In this document: positions 1 to 5,845 of the stretch, in pieces
Layout: each line of letters begins with the position of its first letter
Numbering within the stretch: the first letter of the stretch is position 1
Assembly (NCBI GenBank): GCA_964573115.1
Contig: CAZNIP010000093.1
Span: 1 to 11,233, forward strand
From: CAYOID01 sp964573115
Lineage (GTDB): Bacteria; Desulfobacterota; Desulfovibrionia; Desulfovibrionales; Desulfothermaceae
DNA length: 11,233 bases
Reading direction: 5' to 3'
Made by a program: the position numbers and the translations under genes
Notes under the pieces: model-generated
Databases searched by the model: none
What the model was told of the DNA's origin: nothing
Seen by the model: the letters and a program-made list of their open reading frames with translations, nothing else

Positions 1-220
1 GTCGGCCAGGCGGAAGAAAAAAAGTGTCCGTCAGCGTCTGTGTGCGTCGAGTGAGTCCGCGAACGGGTGGCCAAAAACTCTTCTCTGCGATACCCACTGT
101 GTTCAGTGTGTGCGAAGCTCAGGCCGCTGGCCGGGCTGAAGGTCGAAAGTTGAGGGTTGAAGGTTGAGGGGAGAAAAGATGCCCGAGGTGTCGGGAAGGG
201 CTTCGACTCAGCCAGTTTGA
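1..220. other. Non-coding region left of hepT
   Basis: I see no convincing gene here. The first ~120 bases contain loosely repetitive GTC/GTG-rich sequence and a small stem-loop (CACTG-TGTT-CAGTG near 97-110). From about 123 onward the DNA belongs to a dispersed repeat described separately. The short open frame that begins at 157 and runs into hepT on the opposite strand has no recognisable domain. Confidence 0.6.
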
Positions 221-223
221 TCA
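123..223 (+). repeat. Dispersed ~100-bp repeat, left copy
   Basis: This stretch matches, in inverted orientation, the segment 11029-11128 at the other end of the window. In order it has a CTGGCCGGGCTGA block (127-139), four degenerate heptads of the form GTYGARG (142-169, the last three being GTTGAGG, GTTGAAG, GTTGAGG), a GAAAA run, a short hairpin (182-195), and an ACTCAGCCAGTTTGATCA block (206-223) that matches the other copy at 17 of 18 bases. The hepT stop codon (221-223, minus strand) lies inside its last block. Confidence 0.7.
173..195 (-). terminator. Weak candidate terminator of mntA-hepT
   Basis: Reading the minus strand after the hepT stop, a CCCGA-CACC-TCGGG stem-loop (182-195) is followed by CATCTTTTC. 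The stem is only 5 bp, so this is weak. It lies inside the dispersed repeat, so the repeat may double as a terminator. Confidence 0.35.
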
Positions 224-637
224 GCCAAACCGTTCGACAAGAACCTGAGCGAACTCCTGCAAGTCCTGCACATCTTCGTGACAGACCCGGTAGATTGTTT
301 CCAGGTCCACCTTGCCGTACTCGTGCACGACCAGGTTTCTGAAGCCCACTCCCTGAACCATTTTTTCCGTCAGGTCGTGCTGAATATAGCCACTTTCTTC
401 CAGAAGATAAAAGAGCTCATTGGTGCTGCCGGGAACCCCCAGACCTTTCTCACTGACAATATGGGCAGCCATATCAATGCAGTTCTGGATCGCCATCTGC
501 AAGTTGAAGAGCACACTTTCCTGACGGTCAAGGTCCTGGATGAAAACATGCAGGCTGACATCTCTCTTTGCTCGCACCCGGTCTATATGCTTCTGCAAGG
601 CTGACACTTTGGACCAGAGGATGTTCTTGTCAACCAT
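221..637 (-). CDS. hepT: HepT-like HEPN toxin (RNase)
   Basis: A 138-residue, all-helical protein of the HEPN/DUF86 type. In type VII toxin-antitoxin pairs HepT is an RNase held inactive when its partner MntA AMPylates a tyrosine. The Rx4HxY catalytic motif is visible at residues 100-107 (Arg100, His105, Tyr107); Tyr107 is the expected modification site. The start is supported by an AGGAGGT ribosome site ending four bases upstream of the ATG. The gene overlaps the end of mntA by 8 bp, so the two are probably translationally coupled. Base composition is more AT-rich than the operon across the intergenic region, hinting at horizontal acquisition. Assignment rests on motif plus gene pairing; activity is inferred. 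Confidence 0.9.
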   Translation of the reverse strand: MVDKNILWSKVSALQKHIDRVRAKRDVSLHVFIQDLDRQESVLFNLQMAIQNCIDMAAHIVSEKGLGVPGSTNELFYLLEESGYIQHDLTEKMVQGVGFRNLVVHEYGKVDLETIYRVCHEDVQDLQEFAQVLVERFG

Positions 638-1055
638 GAGACCTCCTGAGCTTCTCCTGCAGGCCCTTTCTGGTCATGTCCATCGTGGTGGCAAACTCGG
701 CAAAAAGAGAGAGGCTCTTCATACGAAACAGGGCCAACTGCTCATGATCCTTCATATAGAGGAGCTGACCCTTGCTGAACACCTGTGCTCTGGCCAGGTA
801 AGAGGCATCGTTCAGGAAGAGCAGATGGACGTCCGCTCTTAAGGCGCGGCAGAGTGGGGGGACCAGATTGTGAAGCAAAGACTTCCGATCGAGCCTGTTG
901 ACTGGCTCGTCCAGGAGCAGGGCAATGTCGAGATCGCTTTCGGGTCTTGATGAGCCAGTTGCAACAGAGCCAAAGAGGTACGCAGCAACAACATAACCGT
1001 GTCCGGCCAGGACAGGTTGAATTTTGCTGGCCATCTCAGAAGGATCGGTCTGCAT
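630..1055 (-). CDS. mntA: MntA-like nucleotidyltransferase antitoxin
   Basis: A 141-residue minimal nucleotidyltransferase. It shows the GSx10DxD signature: Gly29-Ser30, then Asp41 and Asp43, with a probable third metal-binding Asp75 in a beta strand (RADVHLLF). In characterised MntA-HepT pairs this enzyme transfers AMP to a tyrosine of the HepT toxin and silences it. I chose the ATG at 1055 because AAGGAG lies eight bases upstream; an in-frame ATG at 1082 would add nine residues but has no ribosome site. It is first in a two-gene minus-strand operon and overlaps hepT by 8 bp. An inverted repeat at 1142-1180 lies upstream and could be an operator. Confidence 0.9.
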   Translation of the reverse strand: MQTDPSEMASKIQPVLAGHGYVVAAYLFGSVATGSSRPESDLDIALLLDEPVNRLDRKSLLHNLVPPLCRALRADVHLLFLNDASYLARAQVFSKGQLLYMKDHEQLALFRMKSLSLFAEFATTMDMTRKGLQEKLRRSHG

Positions 1056-1141
1056 CGATCTCTCTCCTTGAGCAAAAGACATGCAGCACAGGCCGCACTT
1101 GAAGGTCCATCCTTCTTCCCAGCCTCGACATCCTGCTCATG

Positions 1142-1180
1142 ATGGTGCGATCCGTGGCTGACGACCAGGGATCGCACCAT
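1142..1180. promoter_or_regulatory. 12-bp perfect inverted repeat upstream of mntA
   Basis: ATGGTGCGATCC (1142-1153) is repeated as its exact reverse complement at 1169-1180, separated by 15 bases. No T-run follows on either strand, so it does not look like a terminator. It sits between the divergent mntA-hepT and Rad50-like operons, about 87 bp upstream of the mntA start, which fits an operator. A related GGTGCATCC lies at 1235-1243. The binding protein is unknown. Confidence 0.5.
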
Positions 1181-1252
1181 ATTGGGTCTGAGAATACAGT
1201 ACGTTACCCTGGCTTTTTCCTCAAGCCTTTCAGGGGTGCATCCAGGGACCCA

Positions 1253-1281
1253 TTGAACCTGTTTCGTTCATGAGGTACACC
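1253..1281 (+). promoter_or_regulatory. Weak candidate promoter of the split Rad50-like operon
   Basis: TTGAAC (1253-1258) and TACACC (1276-1281) are 17 bp apart, about 52 bp before the start codon at 1334. Matches to the sigma-70 consensus are 4/6 and 3/6, so this is only a candidate. I see no better promoter in the intergenic stretch. Confidence 0.25.
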
Positions 1282-1333
1282 TGGTATCCGTTCACGGGGT
1301 CCAGGAGAGGGCCATCATTTTGAGTGAAGACCC

Positions 1334-2923
1334 ATGATTCAGCGCATCGAGCTCATCAACTTCATGTCCCACCCCCACACGGTCCTGGAGCTGGACCAGG
1401 GGCTGACCGTGCTGGTGGGGGAGAACAACACCGGCAAGTCGGCCATCGTCAACGCCCTCCAGGTACTGTGCACCAATGCCCAGGGTGACTACATGGTCCG
1501 TCACGGGGAGAAGGAGAGCCTGGTCCGGGTCCAGACCAGCGAAGGGCACACCCTGGAATGGAAGCGCAAAGGGCGGACCGTGAGCTACACGGTCAACGGC
1601 CGGGAGGTCCACCGTCTGGGCGGTTCGGTTCCCGAGGACCTGCACGGGCTGCTCCGGCTGCCGCGGGTGGAGACAGAGGCCGAGAGCTTCGACATCCATT
1701 TCGGGGAGCAGAAGGACCCCATCTTCCTCCTGAACACCTCCCCCGGCAAGCGGGCCACCTTTTTCGCCTCCTCGTCGGACACCATCAAGCTCATCGAGAT
1801 GCAGAACCTGCACAAGAAGAAGGTTCAGGATGCCAGGTGGAAGGAATCCAGGCTCAAGCAGGACGAGTCCAGGCAGCTGGCCAGGCTGGGCAGGCTGGCG
1901 CCGGTGGAGGAGCTGGGGGTCGGGGTCGAGTCCCTGGAGGCGCTCCATGCCGACATCATCAGGGAAGAGGAGCAGATCAAGGTCCTGAAAGAGGCCATTG
2001 CGCGCCTGGAAAAGGGCTTTCAGAACCTGGCAGCCTGCAGGGCCAGAAGCGAGGCTGTCAGCTCCCTGACAGAACCTCCGCGGATGGCGGAGACCGAAAC
2101 GCTGCAGGGCCTGCTGGCCGGGATGGCCAGACAGGGGCAGCAGATCGGGCTGGAGCAGGCCAGGGACCAGGCCTTCAGGAACCTGAACTCGCCTCCGGCC
2201 CTCCAGGATACGGATCACCTCAAGGGCCTGATCCGCAGCCTGGAGGAGACGGACCGGCGCACATCCAGGAACTCGGCTCTGGCCGCGTCTGTTGAACATC
2301 TTCAGGTGCCCCCGGCCCTCCAGGACACCGGGCAGCTCCAGGACCTGATCAACCAGATCCAGCTGCTCTCACGGACCCATGACCAGGTTCATGGGCAGCT
2401 GAACGTGCTGGCAGAAGCGGAGCCGCCGCCGGCCCTGGACGACCTGGAGTCCATCCGGGGCCTGATCCATCGCCTGGCCACCATGAGCGGGCAGACGGTC
2501 AGGGAAGGGAGACGTTCTGACATTCTGGGGGACATGGGGCCGCCCCCGGACATGGACGATCCAGAGGGGCTGCAGAGATTGATCCTGGAGATGGGCGGTC
2601 TGCTCGCCTCAGCGCAGGCCAGGGAGCGGATTCAGACCTCTCTGACCCCGCTGGAGCTCCCCCCTGATCTCGCTGACCCCTCTGAGCTGCGGGCCATGCT
2701 GCACTGGCTGAACAGGGCAGATCAGGAGAGGGCCCGGCTCCAGCATGAGCTGAAGCAGGTCGAGCAGGCTTTGAGTCAGGCCGCAGAAGCGCTTCGGGAT
2801 TGTGTGGTCCGGATCGGGGTCTGCCCCACCTGCGGCCAGGACATGGACCCGGACAGGATCATGGAGCATGCGCACGCCAGGACAACCATCCCTGACCCTG
2901 CCTGGCAGGGAGGGGAATCATGA
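1334..2923 (+). CDS. Rad50/SbcC-like ATPase, N-terminal half with PPxLxD repeats and CxxC hook
   Basis: A 529-residue protein starting like SMC/Rad50 N-lobes (IQRIELINFMSH). Walker A is GENNTGKS at residues 29-36 and a probable Q-loop is FGEQKDP around residue 126. A helical arm follows (about 155-245), then six tandem repeats of exactly 39 residues, each opening with Pro-Pro-x-Leu/Met-x-Asp (248-481). The end carries CPTCGQ (Cys497, Cys500), like a Rad50 zinc hook. There is no signature motif, Walker B or H-loop: those are on the protein encoded at 4255-4923. By analogy it would bind ATP and DNA with that partner and the nuclease encoded next. The ribosome site is poor (GAGTGA). A long antisense frame over its first 950 bases is a GC-rich shadow. 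It could also be viewed as a RecF/RecN-type ATPase, but the nuclease neighbour favours Rad50. Confidence 0.85.
   Translation: MIQRIELINFMSHPHTVLELDQGLTVLVGENNTGKSAIVNALQVLCTNAQGDYMVRHGEKESLVRVQTSEGHTLEWKRKGRTVSYTVNGREVHRLGGSVPEDLHGLLRLPRVETEAESFDIHFGEQKDPIFLLNTSPGKRATFFASSSDTIKLIEMQNLHKKKVQDARWKESRLKQDESRQLARLGRLAPVEELGVGVESLEALHADIIREEEQIKVLKEAIARLEKGFQNLAACRARSEAVSSLTEPPRMAETETLQGLLAGMARQGQQIGLEQARDQAFRNLNSPPALQDTDHLKGLIRSLEETDRRTSRNSALAASVEHLQVPPALQDTGQLQDLINQIQLLSRTHDQVHGQLNVLAEAEPPPALDDLESIRGLIHRLATMSGQTVREGRRSDILGDMGPPPDMDDPEGLQRLILEMGGLLASAQARERIQTSLTPLELPPDLADPSELRAMLHWLNRADQERARLQHELKQVEQALSQAAEALRDCVVRIGVCPTCGQDMDPDRIMEHAHARTTIPDPAWQGGES
2075..2776 (+). repeat. Six tandem 117-bp coding repeats (39-residue PPxLxD units)
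   Basis: Within the ATPase N-half, Pro-Pro pairs fall at residues 248, 287, 326, 365, 404 and 443, an exact 39-residue spacing. Each unit reads approximately PPxLxDxxxLxxLIxxL followed by a helical stretch ending near another Leu. The DNA has diverged between units, so the conservation is at protein level. The units imply a regularly kinked helical arm rather than one uninterrupted coiled coil. Confidence 0.85.
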
Positions 2924-2988
2924 TGCGGCTGCATGAATTCAGGTTTCATCCGAGCACATCCAAAGACTGTTTGGGAATGAAGCTATGA
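2923..2988 (+). CDS. Candidate 21-codon linker ORF between ATPase N-half and nuclease
   Basis: The start ATG shares its A with the TGA stop of the upstream ATPase gene (TGATG), and its own TGA stop overlaps the nuclease start by four bases (ATGA). It encodes 21 residues beginning MRLHEFRFHP. A GGGAGGGG tract just upstream is a good ribosome site for this ATG, whereas the nuclease start has none that is convincing. The most economical reading is a coupling ORF that carries ribosomes from one gene to the next; a functional microprotein is possible. I recognise no domain. Confidence 0.45.
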   Translation: MRLHEFRFHPSTSKDCLGMKL

Positions 2989-3944
2989 TCAGGTCAGGAC
3001 CCAGGCGAACCTGCCAGGGGCTGCTGCTCATCGGCGACCCTCACCTGGAAGGGAGAGTCCCGGGGTTCCGCAAGGACGACTACCCGCGGACCGTGCTGGA
3101 CAAGCTCAGGTACGCCCTCTCTCTGGCCCAGGCCCAGGATTTGCTGCCCCTCATTCTGGGGGACCTCTTCCACCTGCCCAGGAGCAATCCCAACTGGCTC
3201 CTGGTGGAGGTCATGCAGCTCTTCAGCCAGGGGGTCGCCGGGATTTACGGCAATCACGACGTGCACGAGAATCAGCTCACCGACGACGACAGCATCAGCG
3301 TGCTGGCCCACGGCGGCCGGATCTCCCTCCTGGATCAGGATGCCTTTCTGGAGGCTGACATCAGGGGGACCAGGGTGATCATCGGGGGCACTCCCTGGGG
3401 CCAGAAGCTGCCCTCTCGGCTGCCTTCCGAGCTCGAGGGCCTGCAGCCCGAGCTGGTGGTCTGGCTGACTCACCATGATCTCATCGTCCCGGGATACGAG
3501 GATCAGGGCCATGTCCGGCCCAGAGAGCTGCCCGGAATCGATCTGGTGGTCAACGGCCACATCCACCGCTGCCTGGGAGAGGTCCGGACCGGGGCCACCA
3601 GGTGGCTGACACCGGGAAATATCAGCCGCAGATCCCGGAGTGACGCCACCAGGGCACACTGCCCGTCGGTCCTGCGGCTGGACGTGACAGAGGTCGGGTG
3701 GGAGCCGACCTGGGTCGAGGTCCCCCACGAGCCGTTCGAGACGGTCTTTCACCAGGCTGTGGTGGACGACGAACCTGGGGAGGAGGGCTCGGCCTTCATA
3801 GCCGGCCTGGCGGAGCTCCAGGCCAGAAAAACCCAGACCGGCGCGGGGCTGGCCGCCTTTCTGGACAAGAACCTGAGCCAGTTCGATTCGGACGTGGCCA
3901 CAGCCATTCGCAACCTGGCCGAGGAGGTCAACGACAATGAATGA
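2985..3944 (+). CDS. Mre11/SbcD-like metallophosphoesterase
   Basis: A 319-residue calcineurin-type phosphoesterase with all canonical motifs: GDPH (Asp18, His20), GD (59-60), GNHD (89-92), THHD (162-165) and GHIH (191-194). These residues bind two metal ions in the Mre11/SbcD nuclease family. About 80 residues after the catalytic domain probably form a capping or ATPase-docking region. It lies between the two halves of a Rad50-like ATPase, so nuclease activity gated by that ATPase is the natural inference. No in-frame ATG exists between this start and an upstream stop at 2934. The start lacks a clear ribosome site and overlaps a 21-codon ORF by four bases, implying coupling. Its end overlaps the next gene by 8 bp. 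The long minus-strand frame opposite is a shadow. Confidence 0.9.
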   Translation: MIRSGPRRTCQGLLLIGDPHLEGRVPGFRKDDYPRTVLDKLRYALSLAQAQDLLPLILGDLFHLPRSNPNWLLVEVMQLFSQGVAGIYGNHDVHENQLTDDDSISVLAHGGRISLLDQDAFLEADIRGTRVIIGGTPWGQKLPSRLPSELEGLQPELVVWLTHHDLIVPGYEDQGHVRPRELPGIDLVVNGHIHRCLGEVRTGATRWLTPGNISRRSRSDATRAHCPSVLRLDVTEVGWEPTWVEVPHEPFETVFHQAVVDDEPGEEGSAFIAGLAELQARKTQTGAGLAAFLDKNLSQFDSDVATAIRNLAEEVNDNE

Positions 3945-4251
3945 TGGACAGGACAGCAAGCAGTCCATTGAGCAGCTCACCAAACGCTATCACCAGCTGG
4001 ACAGGAAGAAGACCACGGCCGAGGCCAACCTGAAGACGGCCCAGGACCAGCTGGAGGGGCTGAAAAAAGAGGCCCGGGACAAGTATGGGACCGATGACCT
4101 GGAGGAGCTGAAAAAAAAGCTCGCCGACATGGAGGCTGAAAACGAGCGCAAGAGGGCAGAGTACCAGCAGTCCCTGGACAGGATCGAGCATGAGCTGTCC
4201 CAGGTGGAAGAGCAGTTTCGCAGCGTCGAGACCGGGAACGGCAAGGGCTGA
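3937..4251 (+). CDS. Small coiled-coil protein of the split Rad50-like operon
   Basis: A 104-residue, highly charged protein predicted to be almost entirely coiled coil (about residues 8-97), with a likely break near KYGTDD (residues 49-54). It has no cysteines, no catalytic motif and no membrane segment. A GAGGAGGT ribosome site lies about eight bases before the ATG, and the gene overlaps the nuclease gene by 8 bp; the next gene starts three bases after its stop. The position suggests it supplies part of the arm that Rad50 would normally carry within one chain, perhaps pairing with the ATPase N-half. That is inference; a regulatory subunit is equally possible. Confidence 0.75.
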   Translation: MNDGQDSKQSIEQLTKRYHQLDRKKTTAEANLKTAQDQLEGLKKEARDKYGTDDLEELKKKLADMEAENERKRAEYQQSLDRIEHELSQVEEQFRSVETGNGKG

Positions 4252-4254
4252 GGC

Positions 4255-4923
4255 ATGGATCAGAGTCGAGACCTGCCCTCACCGCTCAGGGTCAGGCAGC
4301 GGCACACCAGGCTGGCGGCCTTCAAAGAGCAGGCCGAGCAGGACCTTCAGGAGGTCAGGTCAGAGCTCGGAGCCGTTCAGGACTACCTGGAGCTGTCCAC
4401 CAGGGTGACCCAGGCCCTGGAAAGCTTGAACCAGCAGCTCTTCCGGGAGCTGCTGGGCCTGATCGAGGACAAGCTGACCATTGCCCTGCAGGAAGTGCTC
4501 GAGCAGCCCATCGAACTCAAGGCTCACGTGGACTGGAAGAGGAATGCGGCCAGCGTCGACTTCTGGATCGAGCGCAACGGGCACAGGGAGGACATCATGA
4601 AGGGGCAGGGAGGCTCGGTGGCCAACATCCTCTCTGTGGGGCTGCGCATGTTCGCCCTGACCACTCTGGATGAGCATGTCCACCGCAGGTTTCTGGTCCT
4701 GGACGAGCAGGACTGCTGGCTTCATCCGGACCTGGTCCCCAGGCTGGTCAAGATCATCCACGAAGCCGGCAAGGCCCTGGGATTTCAAATCCTGATGATC
4801 TCCCACCACCGGGCCGAGTCCTTTGCCGGGTATGCAGACAGGATCTACAGGCTGATCCCCAGGGGCGAGCAGGGCGTGAGCGTGGCCCGGGATCAGGACC
4901 AGGTTCCGGATGAAGTGAGCTGA
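4255..4923 (+). CDS. Rad50/SbcC-like ATPase, C-terminal half
   Basis: A 222-residue protein with the C-lobe of an ABC/Rad50-type ATPase. After a helical stretch (about 10-80) comes a signature-like motif GQGGSVANILSVGLR (117-131), Walker B RFLVLDEQD (145-153, with Asp150 and Glu151), a D-loop-like segment WLHPDL (155-160) and an H-loop SHH (183-185). It lacks Walker A, which is on the protein encoded at 1334. The two are therefore complementary halves of one ATPase. The signature (GQGGS) departs from the usual LSGGQ. The start is three bases after the previous stop, with AAGGG just upstream. It is the last gene of the operon; the next gene has its own promoter. Confidence 0.85.
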   Translation: MDQSRDLPSPLRVRQRHTRLAAFKEQAEQDLQEVRSELGAVQDYLELSTRVTQALESLNQQLFRELLGLIEDKLTIALQEVLEQPIELKAHVDWKRNAASVDFWIERNGHREDIMKGQGGSVANILSVGLRMFALTTLDEHVHRRFLVLDEQDCWLHPDLVPRLVKIIHEAGKALGFQILMISHHRAESFAGYADRIYRLIPRGEQGVSVARDQDQVPDEVS

Positions 4924-4934
4924 GCATTCCTGAC

Positions 4935-4963
4935 TTGCCAACCCAGGATCAGCATCTTATAAT
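4935..4963 (+). promoter_or_regulatory. Strong sigma-70 promoter for the desulforedoxin-like gene
   Basis: TTGCCA (4935-4940) and a perfect TATAAT (4958-4963) are separated by 17 bp, matching the consensus at 5/6 and 6/6. Transcription would start near 4970, about 34 bp before the ATG at 5004. It begins 12 bases after the upstream operon ends, so this gene is independently and probably strongly expressed. Confidence 0.85.
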
Positions 4964-5003
4964 AGGAACATTGTTGAACTCTTTGACCCTGGAGGGAAAA
5001 ACC

Positions 5004-5162
5004 ATGGCCAATTGCAGCGAAATGAAGACCGGAGACGTCTATTTCTGCAAGCTCTGCGGACTGGAGCTCGAAGTGGTCAAGACCTGCTCCTGCGAGCCGG
5101 GAAAGGAAGGGGGATGCACGGTCCCTCTGCAGTGCTGCGGTCAGGAAATGACCAAGAAATAG
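5004..5162 (+). CDS. Desulforedoxin-like iron protein with extra cysteines
   Basis: A 52-residue protein with the desulforedoxin FeS4 ligand set: Cys15-x2-Cys18 (FCKLCG) and the adjacent Cys44-Cys45 (LQCCGQEM). Desulforedoxin and the N-domain of desulfoferrodoxin bind a rubredoxin-like iron and take part in electron transfer or superoxide defence in anaerobes. It is longer than the classical 36-residue protein because of an insert around residues 27-38, and has four further cysteines (4, 28, 30, 38). The ATG at 5004 has GGAGGG eight bases upstream; an in-frame TTG at 4935 lies in the promoter and is rejected. It appears monocistronic, with its own promoter and terminator. Confidence 0.85.
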   Translation: MANCSEMKTGDVYFCKLCGLELEVVKTCSCEPGKEGGCTVPLQCCGQEMTKK

Positions 5163-5194
5163 GCTTTTTCATCCGGTCCAGGCCTGAAGTGCAG

Positions 5195-5243
5195 CAAAAC
5201 AGCCCCTGAAACTGTCGTCAGACATGCTTCAGGGGCTGTTTTG
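5195..5243 (+). terminator. Strong bidirectional intrinsic terminator
   Basis: A perfect 16-bp stem (5195-5210 pairing with 5228-5243) with a 17-base loop. The GC-rich core CAGCCCCTGAA is flanked by AAAA on the left and TTTT on the right, so it can end transcription of the desulforedoxin-like gene (plus) and of the convergent unknown gene (minus). Confidence 0.85.
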
Positions 5244-5267
5244 TTCCCGGCAGACGCTGGGGGGATG

Positions 5268-5828
5268 CTACCTGAAGCAGCCTTTATCGGCACCAGTCTT
5301 GTAGACCTTGCGGATGACCTCCGGGTGACCGAAGACCCGGACAATGCTCTTGAACCAGGCCCGGTCCATGACCGCCTTCAAGCCATGGGCCTGCAGCAGG
5401 TTCATGGCCTGTGCCTTTTTTTCAGAAACAAAGCTGATGTGCTCCATGATCTCCGGCTGCCAGCTTTCCGAAGAGAGCTCGGAGTTGAGACAGGCCACCA
5501 CCTGTGCAGAGAGGTGGCGCTCCCGTTCCACGGTGCAGTCGCCAGGGGCGAGCCCCCAGATATGGGTGGAATAATCTTCAGGAGGGAGGAGCTCGCCAGT
5601 GGCCAGAGAGACGATGATGACCTCCCGGGGGCTGGTCATGAAGAGGTCAAAGTCGAGACGGACGCTTCTGGACCAGAAGATGGGCCGCTGCCCGTGCCTG
5701 GAGGAAAATGTGTCGGAGATGCGCTGGAATTCCTGGCGATAGAAGAGGTGCCAGTGCAGCTCCTGCCTGGGGCTCGGGCCGTGTTCCGGTTCAAGATCCA
5801 GGAGGCTCTTCTGCTGTTCGCGTTTCAT
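5268..5828 (-). CDS. Protein of unknown function
   Basis: A 186-residue protein that I do not recognise. It appears soluble: no signal peptide, no transmembrane segment and no cysteine cluster (Cys98, Cys113 and Cys184 are scattered). A beta-rich middle (about 48-92, around VRLDFDLFMTSPREVIIVSL) is followed by a mainly helical C-terminal part. The ATG at 5828 is preferred over a GTG two codons earlier; neither has a ribosome site, and an in-frame TAA lies just beyond. It is divergent from the dehydrogenase gene with 17 bp between start codons, so its promoter must lie inside that gene. The 3' end faces the shared terminator. Confidence 0.65.
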   Translation of the reverse strand: MKREQQKSLLDLEPEHGPSPRQELHWHLFYRQEFQRISDTFSSRHGQRPIFWSRSVRLDFDLFMTSPREVIIVSLATGELLPPEDYSTHIWGLAPGDCTVERERHLSAQVVACLNSELSSESWQPEIMEHISFVSEKKAQAMNLLQAHGLKAVMDRAWFKSIVRVFGHPEVIRKVYKTGADKGCFR

Positions 5829-5845
5829 GAGCACAAGGAGAGGTT

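Noticed and set aside
149..169. Heptad repeats considered as a CRISPR array or iterons
   Set aside because: There are only four degenerate 7-bp units with no spacers and no replication gene nearby; they are part of the dispersed repeat.
1292..2299. 335-codon minus-strand open frame opposite the ATPase N-half
   Set aside because: The plus-strand frame has Walker A, the Q-loop and a periodic repeat; the antisense frame is Pro/Leu/Gly/Gln-rich with no domain, typical of GC-rich shadows.
2994..3983. 329-codon minus-strand open frame opposite the phosphoesterase
   Set aside because: The plus strand has all metallophosphoesterase motifs; the antisense product has no recognisable motif.
1334..4923. 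Split ATPase as a frameshifted or decayed single gene
   Set aside because: The halves are separated by two intact genes with overlapping or closely abutting junctions, and all motifs on both halves are preserved.
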